From Acidimicrobiia bacterium (GTDB lineage: Bacteria > Actinomycetota > Acidimicrobiia > IMCC26256 > BP-133), in contig JAICGL010000030.1 in NCBI GenBank assembly GCA_025923175.1, positions 1 through 14,659 on the forward strand: a DNA stretch of 14,659 bases, given 5' to 3'. Below, one piece after another: positions 7,664-13,559 of this stretch. Every line of letters begins with the position of its first letter. Within the stretch, counting starts at the first letter, position 1. The translations under genes were made by a program, and so were the position numbers. The notes under the pieces are model-generated. The model made no database searches and was not told the origin of the DNA. It saw only the letters and a list, made by a program, of their open reading frames with translations.

Positions 7664-7908
7664 CCGTTGGGCACCTGGAGGCCCGACGTCTCCACGATCT
7701 CCTTGCACGTCGGGCAGATCGGGTACCGCTTCGGGTCGCGGGACGGAACCCATCGCTTCCCGCACAGGGCAGTGCAGGGCACGCCGCTGATCATCGCCTC
7801 CATGACCGCCGACTTGGGATAGACGACGTGGGAGAACCGGTCGTGGTCTCCCTCGTCGATTCGAGAGGAAACAACCTCCTCAACTTCCACCGGACCCACG
7901 TCAGCCAT
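7660..7908 (-). CDS. DUF3039 family protein, putative zinc-binding
   Basis: Small actinobacterial protein (82 residues from the ATG at 7908) of unknown function. The family core is recognisable: DEGDHDRFSHVV, then ALCGKRWVPSRDPKRYPICPTCKEI. Cysteines in VPCTALC and CPTC could hold a zinc ion. The start is uncertain: GGAGG lies only one base before the ATG at 7908 but 10 bases before an in-frame GTG at 7899, and the frame stays open to a GTG at 7926. The acidic N-terminus (VEVEEVV) is variable in such proteins. It is convergent with the hydratase gene and overlaps it by four bases. Confidence 0.85.
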   Translation of the reverse strand: MADVGPVEVEEVVSSRIDEGDHDRFSHVVYPKSAVMEAMISGVPCTALCGKRWVPSRDPKRYPICPTCKEIVETSGLQVPNG

Positions 7909-7997
7909 GCCTCCAGGGTGCCACACCCCGAACGCTCGGCGAATCGTCGTGCTACACAGTCGATTACCGACTCTCGGGTCTGGTAAAGAGTGTTGCT

Positions 7998-8612
7998 GTG
8001 GCGGAGAGGGGCCAGCTCGACGCTCGCGAGGCAGACGAACGGTTCCGTCACGCCTTCGAGACCTTCCAGAAACTGATCGCCCGCGTGGAGGACGTCACGG
8101 AGCGACGCCGCCTCGAAGAGGTGCTGTGGGAACTGGCGCTGATCGACGACCTCACCGGCCTTCACAACCGGCGGTCGTTCATGCTTCTGGCCGAGCAGGC
8201 CCTGAAGGAGGCCGCCCGGGCCAAGCGGCCGCTGATCGCCCTCTTCCTCGACGTCGACGGCCTCAAGGCGATCAACGACACCCACGGCCACGCCGCCGGT
8301 GACCGGGCGCTCCGCCTCGTCGCCGGCGCGCTGCGGGCGGCCTGCCGGGACTCGGACATCGTCGGTCGCCTGAGCGGTGACGAATTCGCCGTCGTCTTGG
8401 CCGAAGCCAACGAGCTCGACGGCCTGGAAGGCCGCGTCCGGAGCCGGGTGGCCCAGGCGGCGGAACACGTCGAGTACCCCCTGTCGGTCAGCATCGGTGT
8501 GGCCCTGTGCCCCCCCGGCGAGCAGTGCACCCTCGCCGAGATCTTCGAACGCGCCGACCAGGCGATGTACGCCGAAAAGGCGGCGAAACGCCGCCCTCCG
8601 GCAAACGAATAG
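7998..8612 (+). CDS. Soluble GGDEF-domain protein (probable diguanylate cyclase)
   Basis: 204 residues from a GTG start. A short charged helical region (1-50) precedes the GGDEF domain, which begins at LALIDDLTGLHNRRSF. LFLDVDGLKAINDTHGHAAGD carries the metal- and nucleotide-binding Asp. The signature loop is SGDEF (126-130), with Ser in place of the first Gly; this variant occurs in active cyclases. The inhibitory-site pattern RxxD is present as Arg117-Asp120 at the normal spacing. It therefore probably makes cyclic di-GMP from two GTP and is product-inhibited. No sensor or membrane domain is present, so any input must act through the short N-terminal helix, perhaps by dimerisation. The initiation site is weak (a GGTAAAGAG stretch upstream). 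Confidence 0.9.
   Translation: MAERGQLDAREADERFRHAFETFQKLIARVEDVTERRRLEEVLWELALIDDLTGLHNRRSFMLLAEQALKEAARAKRPLIALFLDVDGLKAINDTHGHAAGDRALRLVAGALRAACRDSDIVGRLSGDEFAVVLAEANELDGLEGRVRSRVAQAAEHVEYPLSVSIGVALCPPGEQCTLAEIFERADQAMYAEKAAKRRPPANE
8575..8595 (-). terminator. Rho-independent-like terminator of the secreted repeat-protein gene
   Basis: On the minus strand, a perfect GGCGGCG-ttt-CGCCGCC stem-loop (8579-8595) is followed at once by TTTT (8575-8578), 27 bases after the repeat-protein stop. It lies inside the last codons of the convergent GGDEF gene. The plus-strand RNA forms the same stem without a T-run. Confidence 0.6.
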
Positions 8613-8621
8613 CGCAGACGC

Positions 8622-10967
8622 TCAGCTGATGGCGGGATAGATGGCGAAGCCCGGCTGCTTCACCCGGACGCCGCCGGTGGAGACGGGGGTGCTCGAGATC
8701 TTGGCGAAGTTGCCGGCGACGTACATCTGGTTGGCGCCGATCAGGATGGCGTAGGGCCCCTCGCTGGTGTCGGCCTGGGCGGTGAAGTCCGTGTCGATAC
8801 GGGACTTGCCGGTGTTGCTTCCGTCCACGATCTCCCCGCTGGCGTAGAAGGCGGCGAGGTGGCGGCTCGCGGTGCCGTCGGGGCAGCTGACGCCGTAGTG
8901 GCCGTCTCCCAGGTCCCGGACCTTGAGACACGGATCGGTGGGGTCGGGCACGGTGTGGTCGAAATGGCCGACCACGTAGACGCGGTCCCGGGAAGCGGCG
9001 ACCGCCATGACGTCACCGTCCATGCTTCCCCGCCACAGCCGTGTCGTCTTCTTGCCGGGGACCCAGGCGAGGAGCCGGCCGCCTGCTCCGCCCGAGGCGG
9101 TGAAGATCAGGACGGGGGCGGTGACCCCGATCGACCGGGGATCGCCGGGGTAGGCGGTCATCCCGAAGACGGGGCGGGAGCTGTTGGAGCCCTGGTCGGG
9201 CTGCCACACGGTGAGCGCGCCGGTCGCCGGGTCGAGAGCGATGAGGCCGCTGTGCCGGTGCTCCGGGTCGGCCGTGTGGTCGTAGCCGAAGTGGAGGAAG
9301 CTTCCGCCGACCATCAGGTACTGACCGCCAGGGGTGACGAGGAGCGAGTTGATGACGCCGGTCGGGTCATTGTTCGTGACGGGGTTGTCGTTGCGCGTTC
9401 CGGTGTGACCTTCGAAGCGGCCGGGGTAGCGCGGCGGCGGGACGAACTGGGTGTCGAGAGCGCCGCTGGCGGCGTCGAGGGCTGCGAGCTGCGGCTTGGT
9501 GGCCAGACCCAGCCGGGCGAAGCCGCCGGCGATGTAGAGCCTCGAGCCGGACTGGGCGATTGCGCCGACGTACCCGCTGGGCTCCGGAGGATTGAACGAC
9601 CAGTCGATCTCGCCGGTGGCCGGGTCGAGGGCCACGAGGCGCGGGCGCGTCGCTCCGTTGACGTGCCTGAAGTCACCACCGACGTAGAGGCGGCGGCCAT
9701 CGGGCGAGCGATGGAGCACCCGCACGGCGCCGTCGAGGCGGACCGTGGCGTTGAACCTGGATCCGGGGACGGGGATCCCGTTCGTGTCGAGCTCGGCCAG
9801 GTAGGCGAGGGGGACACCCGATGGGGTGCGGTTGGCGTCGTCCCTGACGAGGTCGGTGAACTCGCCGCCGAGGTAGACGCGATCGCCGATCTCGGCGACG
9901 GCCGACGCCTTCTGGGCGAACGGGTAGACCGTCTCGCCGGTGGAGTTCACGAAGCTCCGGTTGGGATCGTTCGGCGTGCCCCACGAAACCTTGGCCGTTG
10001 AGGAGAACGAGCTCGGGCCCGAGGCAGGCGGGAGCGGCGTCGGCGTGGTGGTGACCGTGGTCGTCGTCGGGGCGGTCCCGGTCGTGGTGGGCGTGGGCGG
10101 CGCCGTGGAACCGCTGGTCCCGCTGGTCGTGGGCGTCGAACTGGTCGGAACACCGGGCGCGACCCCGGGCCGGCCGCTGGGGACCACCAGTGCGGCGGCG
10201 GGGAGCGGCGTCATGCCGACGATCGGAAGGTTCGGCGCCTTGGTCAGACCACCGAGGTCGGCGGCGGCGCCGAAGGCGAAGACCTGCCCGGCTGCACTGG
10301 CCTGCCAGTAGCCGGCGCCGTTGGGCGCCGGGACCAGGGCGGCCATTACTCGCGAGCCGTCGAACAACGGGCGAGACGAGACCGCGCCGTAGAACTTGGC
10401 GTCGCCAAAGGGGAAGACACCGCCGTCGGAGGTGGTGAACCAGTAGCCCTTGCCCGTCGGGGTCGCCGCCATGCCCACGATCGGACTGGACAGCTTGGTG
10501 CTACCGGTGGAGCCGTAGAACCGGGCGTCACCGAAGGAGAAGATCCCACCGTCCGAGGCGACGAACCAGTAGCCGTTGCCCGAAGGGGTTGCGGCCATGC
10601 CCACGATCGGCTTGTTCAGCTTGATGTTGCCGGTGGAGCCGAAGAACCGGGCATCACCGAACGAGAAGATCCCGCCGTCGGTCGCAACCATCCAGTAGCC
10701 GTTCCCGGTCGGGGTTGCGGCAATCCCGACGATCGGCTGATTCAGCTTGATGTTGCCGGTGGAGCCGAAGAACCGGGCATCACCGAACGAGAAGATGCCG
10801 CCGTCGGAGGCCACCATCCAGTAGCCACGGGTCGCCGGCGAGCCGGCGGCCGTGTCGGCGGCCCGCGCCGGGGCGGCGGCCGGGAGGAACGCGATGACGG
10901 CGACAGCCAGCGCGGCCGCCAGCCCGCGCCTGAGCCGAATGGTGAGCGGGGGGATGGAGGAAATCAC
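8622..10967 (-). CDS. Large secreted protein: five GYW repeats, Pro/Thr linker, beta-propeller
   Basis: 781 residues, probably a cell-surface or extracellular protein of unknown role. The signal peptide is residues about 1-36 (twin Arg in RLRRG, a hydrophobic core, then APARA). Residues 48-258 hold five tandem units of 42-45 residues that start GYW and run through SDGGIFSFGDARFFGSTG to PIVGMAATPTGN; units 1-3 are near-identical and units 4-5 are diverged. A Thr/Pro/Ser-rich linker follows (about 265-325). The rest (about 340-781) has propeller-type blades such as VYLGGEFTDL, LYVGGDFRHVNG and LYIAGGFARLG, each followed by an 'ALDPATG' segment, as in delta-60/DUF5122-type repeats. The start is GTG at 10967 with GAGG four bases upstream. 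Ligand and function are unknown; the repeats are common in Acidimicrobiia-like genomes. Confidence 0.85.
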   Translation of the reverse strand: MISSIPPLTIRLRRGLAAALAVAVIAFLPAAAPARAADTAAGSPATRGYWMVASDGGIFSFGDARFFGSTGNIKLNQPIVGIAATPTGNGYWMVATDGGIFSFGDARFFGSTGNIKLNKPIVGMAATPSGNGYWFVASDGGIFSFGDARFYGSTGSTKLSSPIVGMAATPTGKGYWFTTSDGGVFPFGDAKFYGAVSSRPLFDGSRVMAALVPAPNGAGYWQASAAGQVFAFGAAADLGGLTKAPNLPIVGMTPLPAAALVVPSGRPGVAPGVPTSSTPTTSGTSGSTAPPTPTTTGTAPTTTTVTTTPTPLPPASGPSSFSSTAKVSWGTPNDPNRSFVNSTGETVYPFAQKASAVAEIGDRVYLGGEFTDLVRDDANRTPSGVPLAYLAELDTNGIPVPGSRFNATVRLDGAVRVLHRSPDGRRLYVGGDFRHVNGATRPRLVALDPATGEIDWSFNPPEPSGYVGAIAQSGSRLYIAGGFARLGLATKPQLAALDAASGALDTQFVPPPRYPGRFEGHTGTRNDNPVTNNDPTGVINSLLVTPGGQYLMVGGSFLHFGYDHTADPEHRHSGLIALDPATGALTVWQPDQGSNSSRPVFGMTAYPGDPRSIGVTAPVLIFTASGGAGGRLLAWVPGKKTTRLWRGSMDGDVMAVAASRDRVYVVGHFDHTVPDPTDPCLKVRDLGDGHYGVSCPDGTASRHLAAFYASGEIVDGSNTGKSRIDTDFTAQADTSEGPYAILIGANQMYVAGNFAKISSTPVSTGGVRVKQPGFAIYPAIS
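10194..10826 (-). repeat. Tandem 126-bp coding repeats (GYW repeats)
   Basis: Five in-frame units with a 126-bp (42-residue) period: equivalent points fall at 10495, 10621 and 10747. The stretch 10621-10681 matches 10747-10807 with one base difference, showing recent duplication or gene conversion of units 1 and 2. Units 4 and 5 are diverged and slightly different in length. Confidence 0.9.
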
Positions 10968-10993
10968 GGCACCTCAACAAGAAATGGGGGGAA

Positions 10994-11007
10994 TGGGCGC
11001 TCGCCCA
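10994..11007. promoter_or_regulatory. Inverted repeat in the leader of the repeat-protein gene
   Basis: TGGGCGCTCGCCCA is a perfect 6-bp inverted repeat with a 2-base centre, 26 bases upstream of the GTG at 10967. In RNA it would make a 5-bp stem with a 4-base loop just above the ribosome-binding site. A role in translation is inference. Confidence 0.25.
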
Positions 11008-11059
11008 GCCGCCCGGTATTGAGTACGAGAACGCACGCCTGATCCCTGCATTCCGCTGG

Positions 11060-11073
11060 CCGGTCAAGACCGG
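11060..11073. promoter_or_regulatory. 14-bp perfect inverted repeat upstream of the repeat-protein gene
   Basis: CCGGTCAAGACCGG has two perfect 6-bp arms around AA. It lies about 92 bases before the repeat-protein start, in the 161-base gap after the 38-residue gene. It could be an operator or a short terminator stem for the upstream gene. On the minus strand it contains TTGACC, which looks like a -35 box, but I see no matching -10 box. Confidence 0.3.
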
Positions 11074-11128
11074 TGAGCGACGGATACGGCTTCTGCGTAG
11101 AGTGCGCCCTCGAACCGAAGCGTGTGCT

Positions 11129-11245
11129 TCAGGCACCGAAAGGATTATGGGTCCCCTTCTTGTCTTTCTTGTCCTGCCGCTTCTCCTTGAGGGACCGGTC
11201 GGGTGGCTTCTTGGCGCTCGGCTTTCGGGGTGATTTGTCGGGCAT
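11129..11245 (-). CDS. 38-residue highly basic small protein
   Basis: Begins MPDKSPRKPSAKKPPDRS, continues LKEKRQDKKDKKG and ends THNPFGA; 14 of 38 residues are Lys or Arg. The ATG at 11245 follows a perfect AAGGAGG by four bases, the best ribosome-binding site in the region. It starts 28 bases after the sigma-factor stop on the same strand, so it is probably co-transcribed with it. Very basic small proteins with a similar 'KSLKEKR-x-x-KK' pattern occur in actinobacteria as hypothetical proteins; this is recalled and not searched. The function is unknown. The charge suggests binding to RNA, DNA or the ribosome. The third positions are less GC-rich than in its neighbours, as expected of a Lys-rich peptide. 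Confidence 0.7.
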   Translation of the reverse strand: MPDKSPRKPSAKKPPDRSLKEKRQDKKDKKGTHNPFGA

Positions 11246-11249
11246 TGGC

Positions 11250-11256
11250 CCTCCTT
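11250..11256 (-). promoter_or_regulatory. Strong ribosome-binding site of the 38-residue gene
   Basis: AAGGAGG on the minus strand, four bases before the ATG at 11245. It is the main evidence that this short frame is translated. Confidence 0.7.
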
Positions 11257-11273
11257 AGTTTGAAGGACAAGAT

Positions 11274-12059
11274 CTAGTTCGCAGTCGCCTCGATTGTTTT
11301 GAGCGTGGAACGCAGCCGGCCGAGAGCACGGGCCAGGGTTCGGGAGATCGACATCTGGCTCAGCCCGAGGAGCTCGCCGATCTGCGCTTGGCTCATCTCG
11401 TGCTCGAAGCGGAGCTTGATGATCTGCCGGTCCCGCTCGGGCAGGTAAGCGAGCAGGCGGCTGACGAGGAGCGCGTTGTCGATCTGGCCGAAAGTGACAG
11501 GCTCGTCGCCGAGGTCATGCCGAGCGCCGTCGTAGGAAGGACGGTCCAAGGACAACACGGCGTTGGTATGCCCGACGTCCATGGCTTCGAGGACTTGTTC
11601 CTCGTCGAGTCCGGTCCGATGGCTGATCTCAGCGATGCGAGGTGACCGGCCGAGCTCTTGGGTGAGGTCATCGGCGGCCCGCACCACCGCAAGGTGGTGC
11701 TCCTGGAGGGATCGTGGCGGACGGATCCGCCACGTGCGGTCCCGTAGATGGCGTTTCAGCTCGCCCAGGATCGTGGCCCGGGCGAATACCACGAAGGGCC
11801 GTTCCCGGCTGGGGTCGAACCGGTCGATGGCGTGGAGGAGGCCGATCCGGGCGACCTGGAGGAGGTCCTCGAACGTGTCCCGCCGGGTCCCCATCGCGCG
11901 CACCAGGCTGACGGCGAGGCCGTCGTAATGGGTGAGGAGCTCACTGCGGAGCCGTGGATCACGACTGGTGGCGTACTCAACGAGCTGCCGCTCGACGTCC
12001 TCCCGCTCCCTGGAATGACTGGTACGTAGCGGCGAGCACTCATCGTCTCTGGTAAGCAC
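11274..12059 (-). CDS. RNA polymerase sigma factor, SigF/SigB family
   Basis: 261 residues from the GTG at 12059, chosen because GGAGGG stands just upstream and the length suits the SigF/SigB/SigG subfamily; a further start at 12173 would add 38 unlikely residues. Region 2 is clear (FEDLLQVARIGLLHAIDRFDP, then FVVFARATILGELKRHLRD). Region 3 contains LGRSPRIAEISHRTGL. Region 4 carries the helix-turn-helix YLPERDRQIIKLRF and MSQAQIGELLGLSQMSISR. The family directs transcription of stress or developmental genes and is normally held by an anti-sigma kinase that STAS proteins release. A STAS-like piece and a SpoIIE phosphatase gene lie 1.2 kb upstream on the other strand; no kinase is in the window. 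The neighbouring 38-residue gene follows 28 bases downstream. Confidence 0.92.
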   Translation of the reverse strand: MLTRDDECSPLRTSHSREREDVERQLVEYATSRDPRLRSELLTHYDGLAVSLVRAMGTRRDTFEDLLQVARIGLLHAIDRFDPSRERPFVVFARATILGELKRHLRDRTWRIRPPRSLQEHHLAVVRAADDLTQELGRSPRIAEISHRTGLDEEQVLEAMDVGHTNAVLSLDRPSYDGARHDLGDEPVTFGQIDNALLVSRLLAYLPERDRQIIKLRFEHEMSQAQIGELLGLSQMSISRTLARALGRLRSTLKTIEATAN

Positions 12060-12063
12060 GCAA

Positions 12064-12069
12064 CCCTCC
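12064..12069 (-). promoter_or_regulatory. Ribosome-binding site of the sigma-factor gene
   Basis: GGAGGG on the minus strand, four bases before the GTG at 12059. It supports that start over the one at 12173, and it is one side of the stem described at 12066-12118. Confidence 0.6.
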
Positions 12070-12118
12070 GGATCAGGACAGCCAGCTGATTGGCCATCCG
12101 TGGCGCCAGGGTCCGGAG
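12066..12118 (-). promoter_or_regulatory. Possible leader stem that hides the sigma-factor ribosome-binding site
   Basis: On the minus strand CTCCGGA (12118-12112) is perfectly complementary to TCCGGAG (12072-12066), which overlaps the GGAGGG ribosome-binding site. The 39-base loop contains a palindromic TGGCGCCA and a weak GGCC/GGCT stem. Pairing would reduce translation of the sigma factor. An ANTAR (RNA-binding) protein gene lies just upstream on the same strand, but a link is speculative. Confidence 0.3.
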
Positions 12119-12213
12119 CGTCACGTAACGATAGCGGCGCGCACTCGGTACGCCCAGAGGTCGTGATTCCCAATCTCCGGCTGGGTCAATCCCGTCCGCC
12201 CTCAGGGGAACGA

Positions 12214-13017
12214 TCAGTCGCGCGCCCTGCCCGGGCTTTCGTCGACGACGATGTCGGACTCGACGTCCAACTCGCCGCTGACGAGGTCCTGCGCGACGTC
12301 GACGAGACGGCGGTTGTGAGCGCGGGCGTAGCGCCGGAGCCAATGGAAGGCCTGGGCCATGTCGGTGTCGGCGCGTTCAGCCATCACGCCCTTGGCCTGT
12401 TCGATCACCACCCGGCTGTTGAGCGCGAATTGAAGCTGGTCGATGCCGATGTTGGCCTCTCGGATCGACCGGTACTGGAGGATACCGATGGTGGCGACGT
12501 CGGCCATCGCCTGGCCGGCTTCGAGGTCGGGTTCCCCGAGGCGTCCTGGTGACGTCCCGAACAGCCCGAGCGCACCGACGCGCTCGTCTCGGAGTCGGAG
12601 GGGTAGCGCATGGACGGCGGCGAAACCGGCTTCAAGCGCCAGTGGAACGAAGCCCGGCCACCGGTCCCGCTCCGCGTCGAGGTCCGGCGCGATGACCCGC
12701 TCGCCGGTCCGATAGCAGTCGAGGCAGGGGCCGTCGTGCTGCTGGAGCTGATACACCTCGAGCGCCCAGGTCTCCTCACTCGATGACGCCATGACCTTGA
12801 GCGTGCCGCTCGTGTCGGCAAGAAGCAGCCCTGCATCGGCCACGTCGAGGAGCTCAGTGGACCGCTGCGTGAGCAGATGCAAGAACTCGACCAAGTCGAA
12901 CTCGCGAACCAGGGTGTCCGCCAGCTGCACAAAGGCCCGGACCAGCTGGCTCTCACGCGTGTCCGCCACCTCCGGAATGTACCCGAGCCGGATTCCACAC
13001 CTATAGACGTCAATCAC
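12214..13017 (-). CDS. GAF-ANTAR domain regulator (probable transcription antiterminator)
   Basis: 267 residues from the GTG at 13017. Similar GAF-ANTAR proteins begin close to 'RESQLVRAFVQLADTLV', so the true start may be the GTG at 12969 (251 residues, VADTRESQLV). Neither start has a well-spaced ribosome-binding site. Residues about 30-180 are a GAF sensor domain (TELLDVADAGLLLADTSG, then ALPLRLRDERVGALGLF), with CLDC as a possible ligand- or metal-binding pair. Residues about 190-247 are the ANTAR domain (LNSRVVIEQAKGVMAERAD, then AFHWLRRYARAHNRRLVDVA). ANTAR proteins bind paired RNA hairpins and stop early termination. The signal sensed is unknown. The sigma-factor gene follows after 154 bases, and the divergent STAS/SpoIIE genes start 210 bases away. 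Confidence 0.92.
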   Translation of the reverse strand: MIDVYRCGIRLGYIPEVADTRESQLVRAFVQLADTLVREFDLVEFLHLLTQRSTELLDVADAGLLLADTSGTLKVMASSSEETWALEVYQLQQHDGPCLDCYRTGERVIAPDLDAERDRWPGFVPLALEAGFAAVHALPLRLRDERVGALGLFGTSPGRLGEPDLEAGQAMADVATIGILQYRSIREANIGIDQLQFALNSRVVIEQAKGVMAERADTDMAQAFHWLRRYARAHNRRLVDVAQDLVSGELDVESDIVVDESPGRARD

Positions 13018-13227
13018 CTAGATGCAGCTCGAACTGACCCGCCGGGACCCTCGCCGCTCGTTCGATGCAGGCCGCGCACTAGTCGCCCTGCCCGTCGGGG
13101 AATAGGATCGGATGCGCTGTCACCAGTCGATCTATCCGGCTGTAATCCTGGGCCAGATGGATCCTGTGTCGCTCCGGACCCCGGCGGCGCAGCCAGAGGC
13201 TGCACATCCGATCCGGAAGGACCAGCG

Positions 13228-13557
13228 ATGGAAACCCACCAACGTCAGCGGGCGACGCGTTCCGATTGCTGTTCGGTTGCGTTTGCATCTGCCCCGGGGG
13301 ACACGTCTCTGAGCGTCAGCAGGGTCCTGGACGAGGTAGTGCGAGAGCACCCTGGTGTCCCGACCTCGCCACCGGGCTGGGACACCCCAGCCCCTCGCCC
13401 CGACTTTTCAGTGGCCATCAGCCGGGACCGCGGGATGTTCGTGGTGGCAATACATAGCGAGCTCAGCCCCACCAGCGCGGCTCAACTCCGCCAGATCCTC
13501 ATGGACCTCGTTGACCACCTCCCAACCAACACTTCATCGCCGACCTCCGGGGCATAA
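13228..13557 (+). CDS. STAS-like protein fragment, apparently frameshifted
   Basis: 109 residues from the ATG at 13228, with GGAAGG seven bases upstream. The first 58 residues (METHQRQRATRSDC onward) are unlike any family I know. From residue about 59 it reads as the first half of a STAS (anti-sigma-factor antagonist) fold: DFSVAISRDRGMFVVAIHSE, then LSPTSAAQLRQILMDLVDHLP. The usual third strand and the DSSGL-type phospho-serine loop are missing; this frame ends in TNTSSPTSGA. In the -1 frame, the bases from 13524 encode NQHFIADLRGITV, which fits the missing STAS strand and leads without a stop into the PAS-SpoIIE gene. So it may be the front part of a broken or recoded fusion. Its stop lies two bases before the GTG of the next gene. 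Confidence 0.6.
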   Translation: METHQRQRATRSDCCSVAFASAPGDTSLSVSRVLDEVVREHPGVPTSPPGWDTPAPRPDFSVAISRDRGMFVVAIHSELSPTSAAQLRQILMDLVDHLPTNTSSPTSGA

Positions 13558-13559
13558 CG

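Noticed and set aside
7958..7972. AGTCG-N5-CGACT inverted repeat before the GGDEF gene
   Set aside because: Only 5-bp arms and no nearby promoter boxes; chance is likely.
8859..10001. 380-residue plus-strand frame opposite the repeat protein
   Set aside because: Antisense shadow with no domain; the minus strand has a signal peptide, repeats and a propeller.
10194..10826. Regular repeats considered as a CRISPR array
   Set aside because: The period is 126 bp, the units are in frame and encode GYW repeats, and there are no spacers.
10968..11128. Cyclic di-GMP or cyclic di-AMP riboswitch in the repeat-protein leader
   Set aside because: Considered because a GGDEF gene is adjacent; none of the conserved riboswitch core sequences can be seen.
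11073..11258. 61-residue plus-strand frame
   Set aside because: It is antisense to the 38-residue gene, which has a far better ribosome-binding site and composition.
13098..13103. GGGAAT as a SigB/SigF-type -10 box upstream of the STAS-like gene
   Set aside because: It fits GGGWAW, but no GTTT-like -35 element lies 12-16 bases upstream.
12877..13227. N-terminal extension of the STAS-like frame
   Set aside because: It overlaps the GAF-ANTAR gene on the other strand, and the ATG at 13228 has its own ribosome-binding site.
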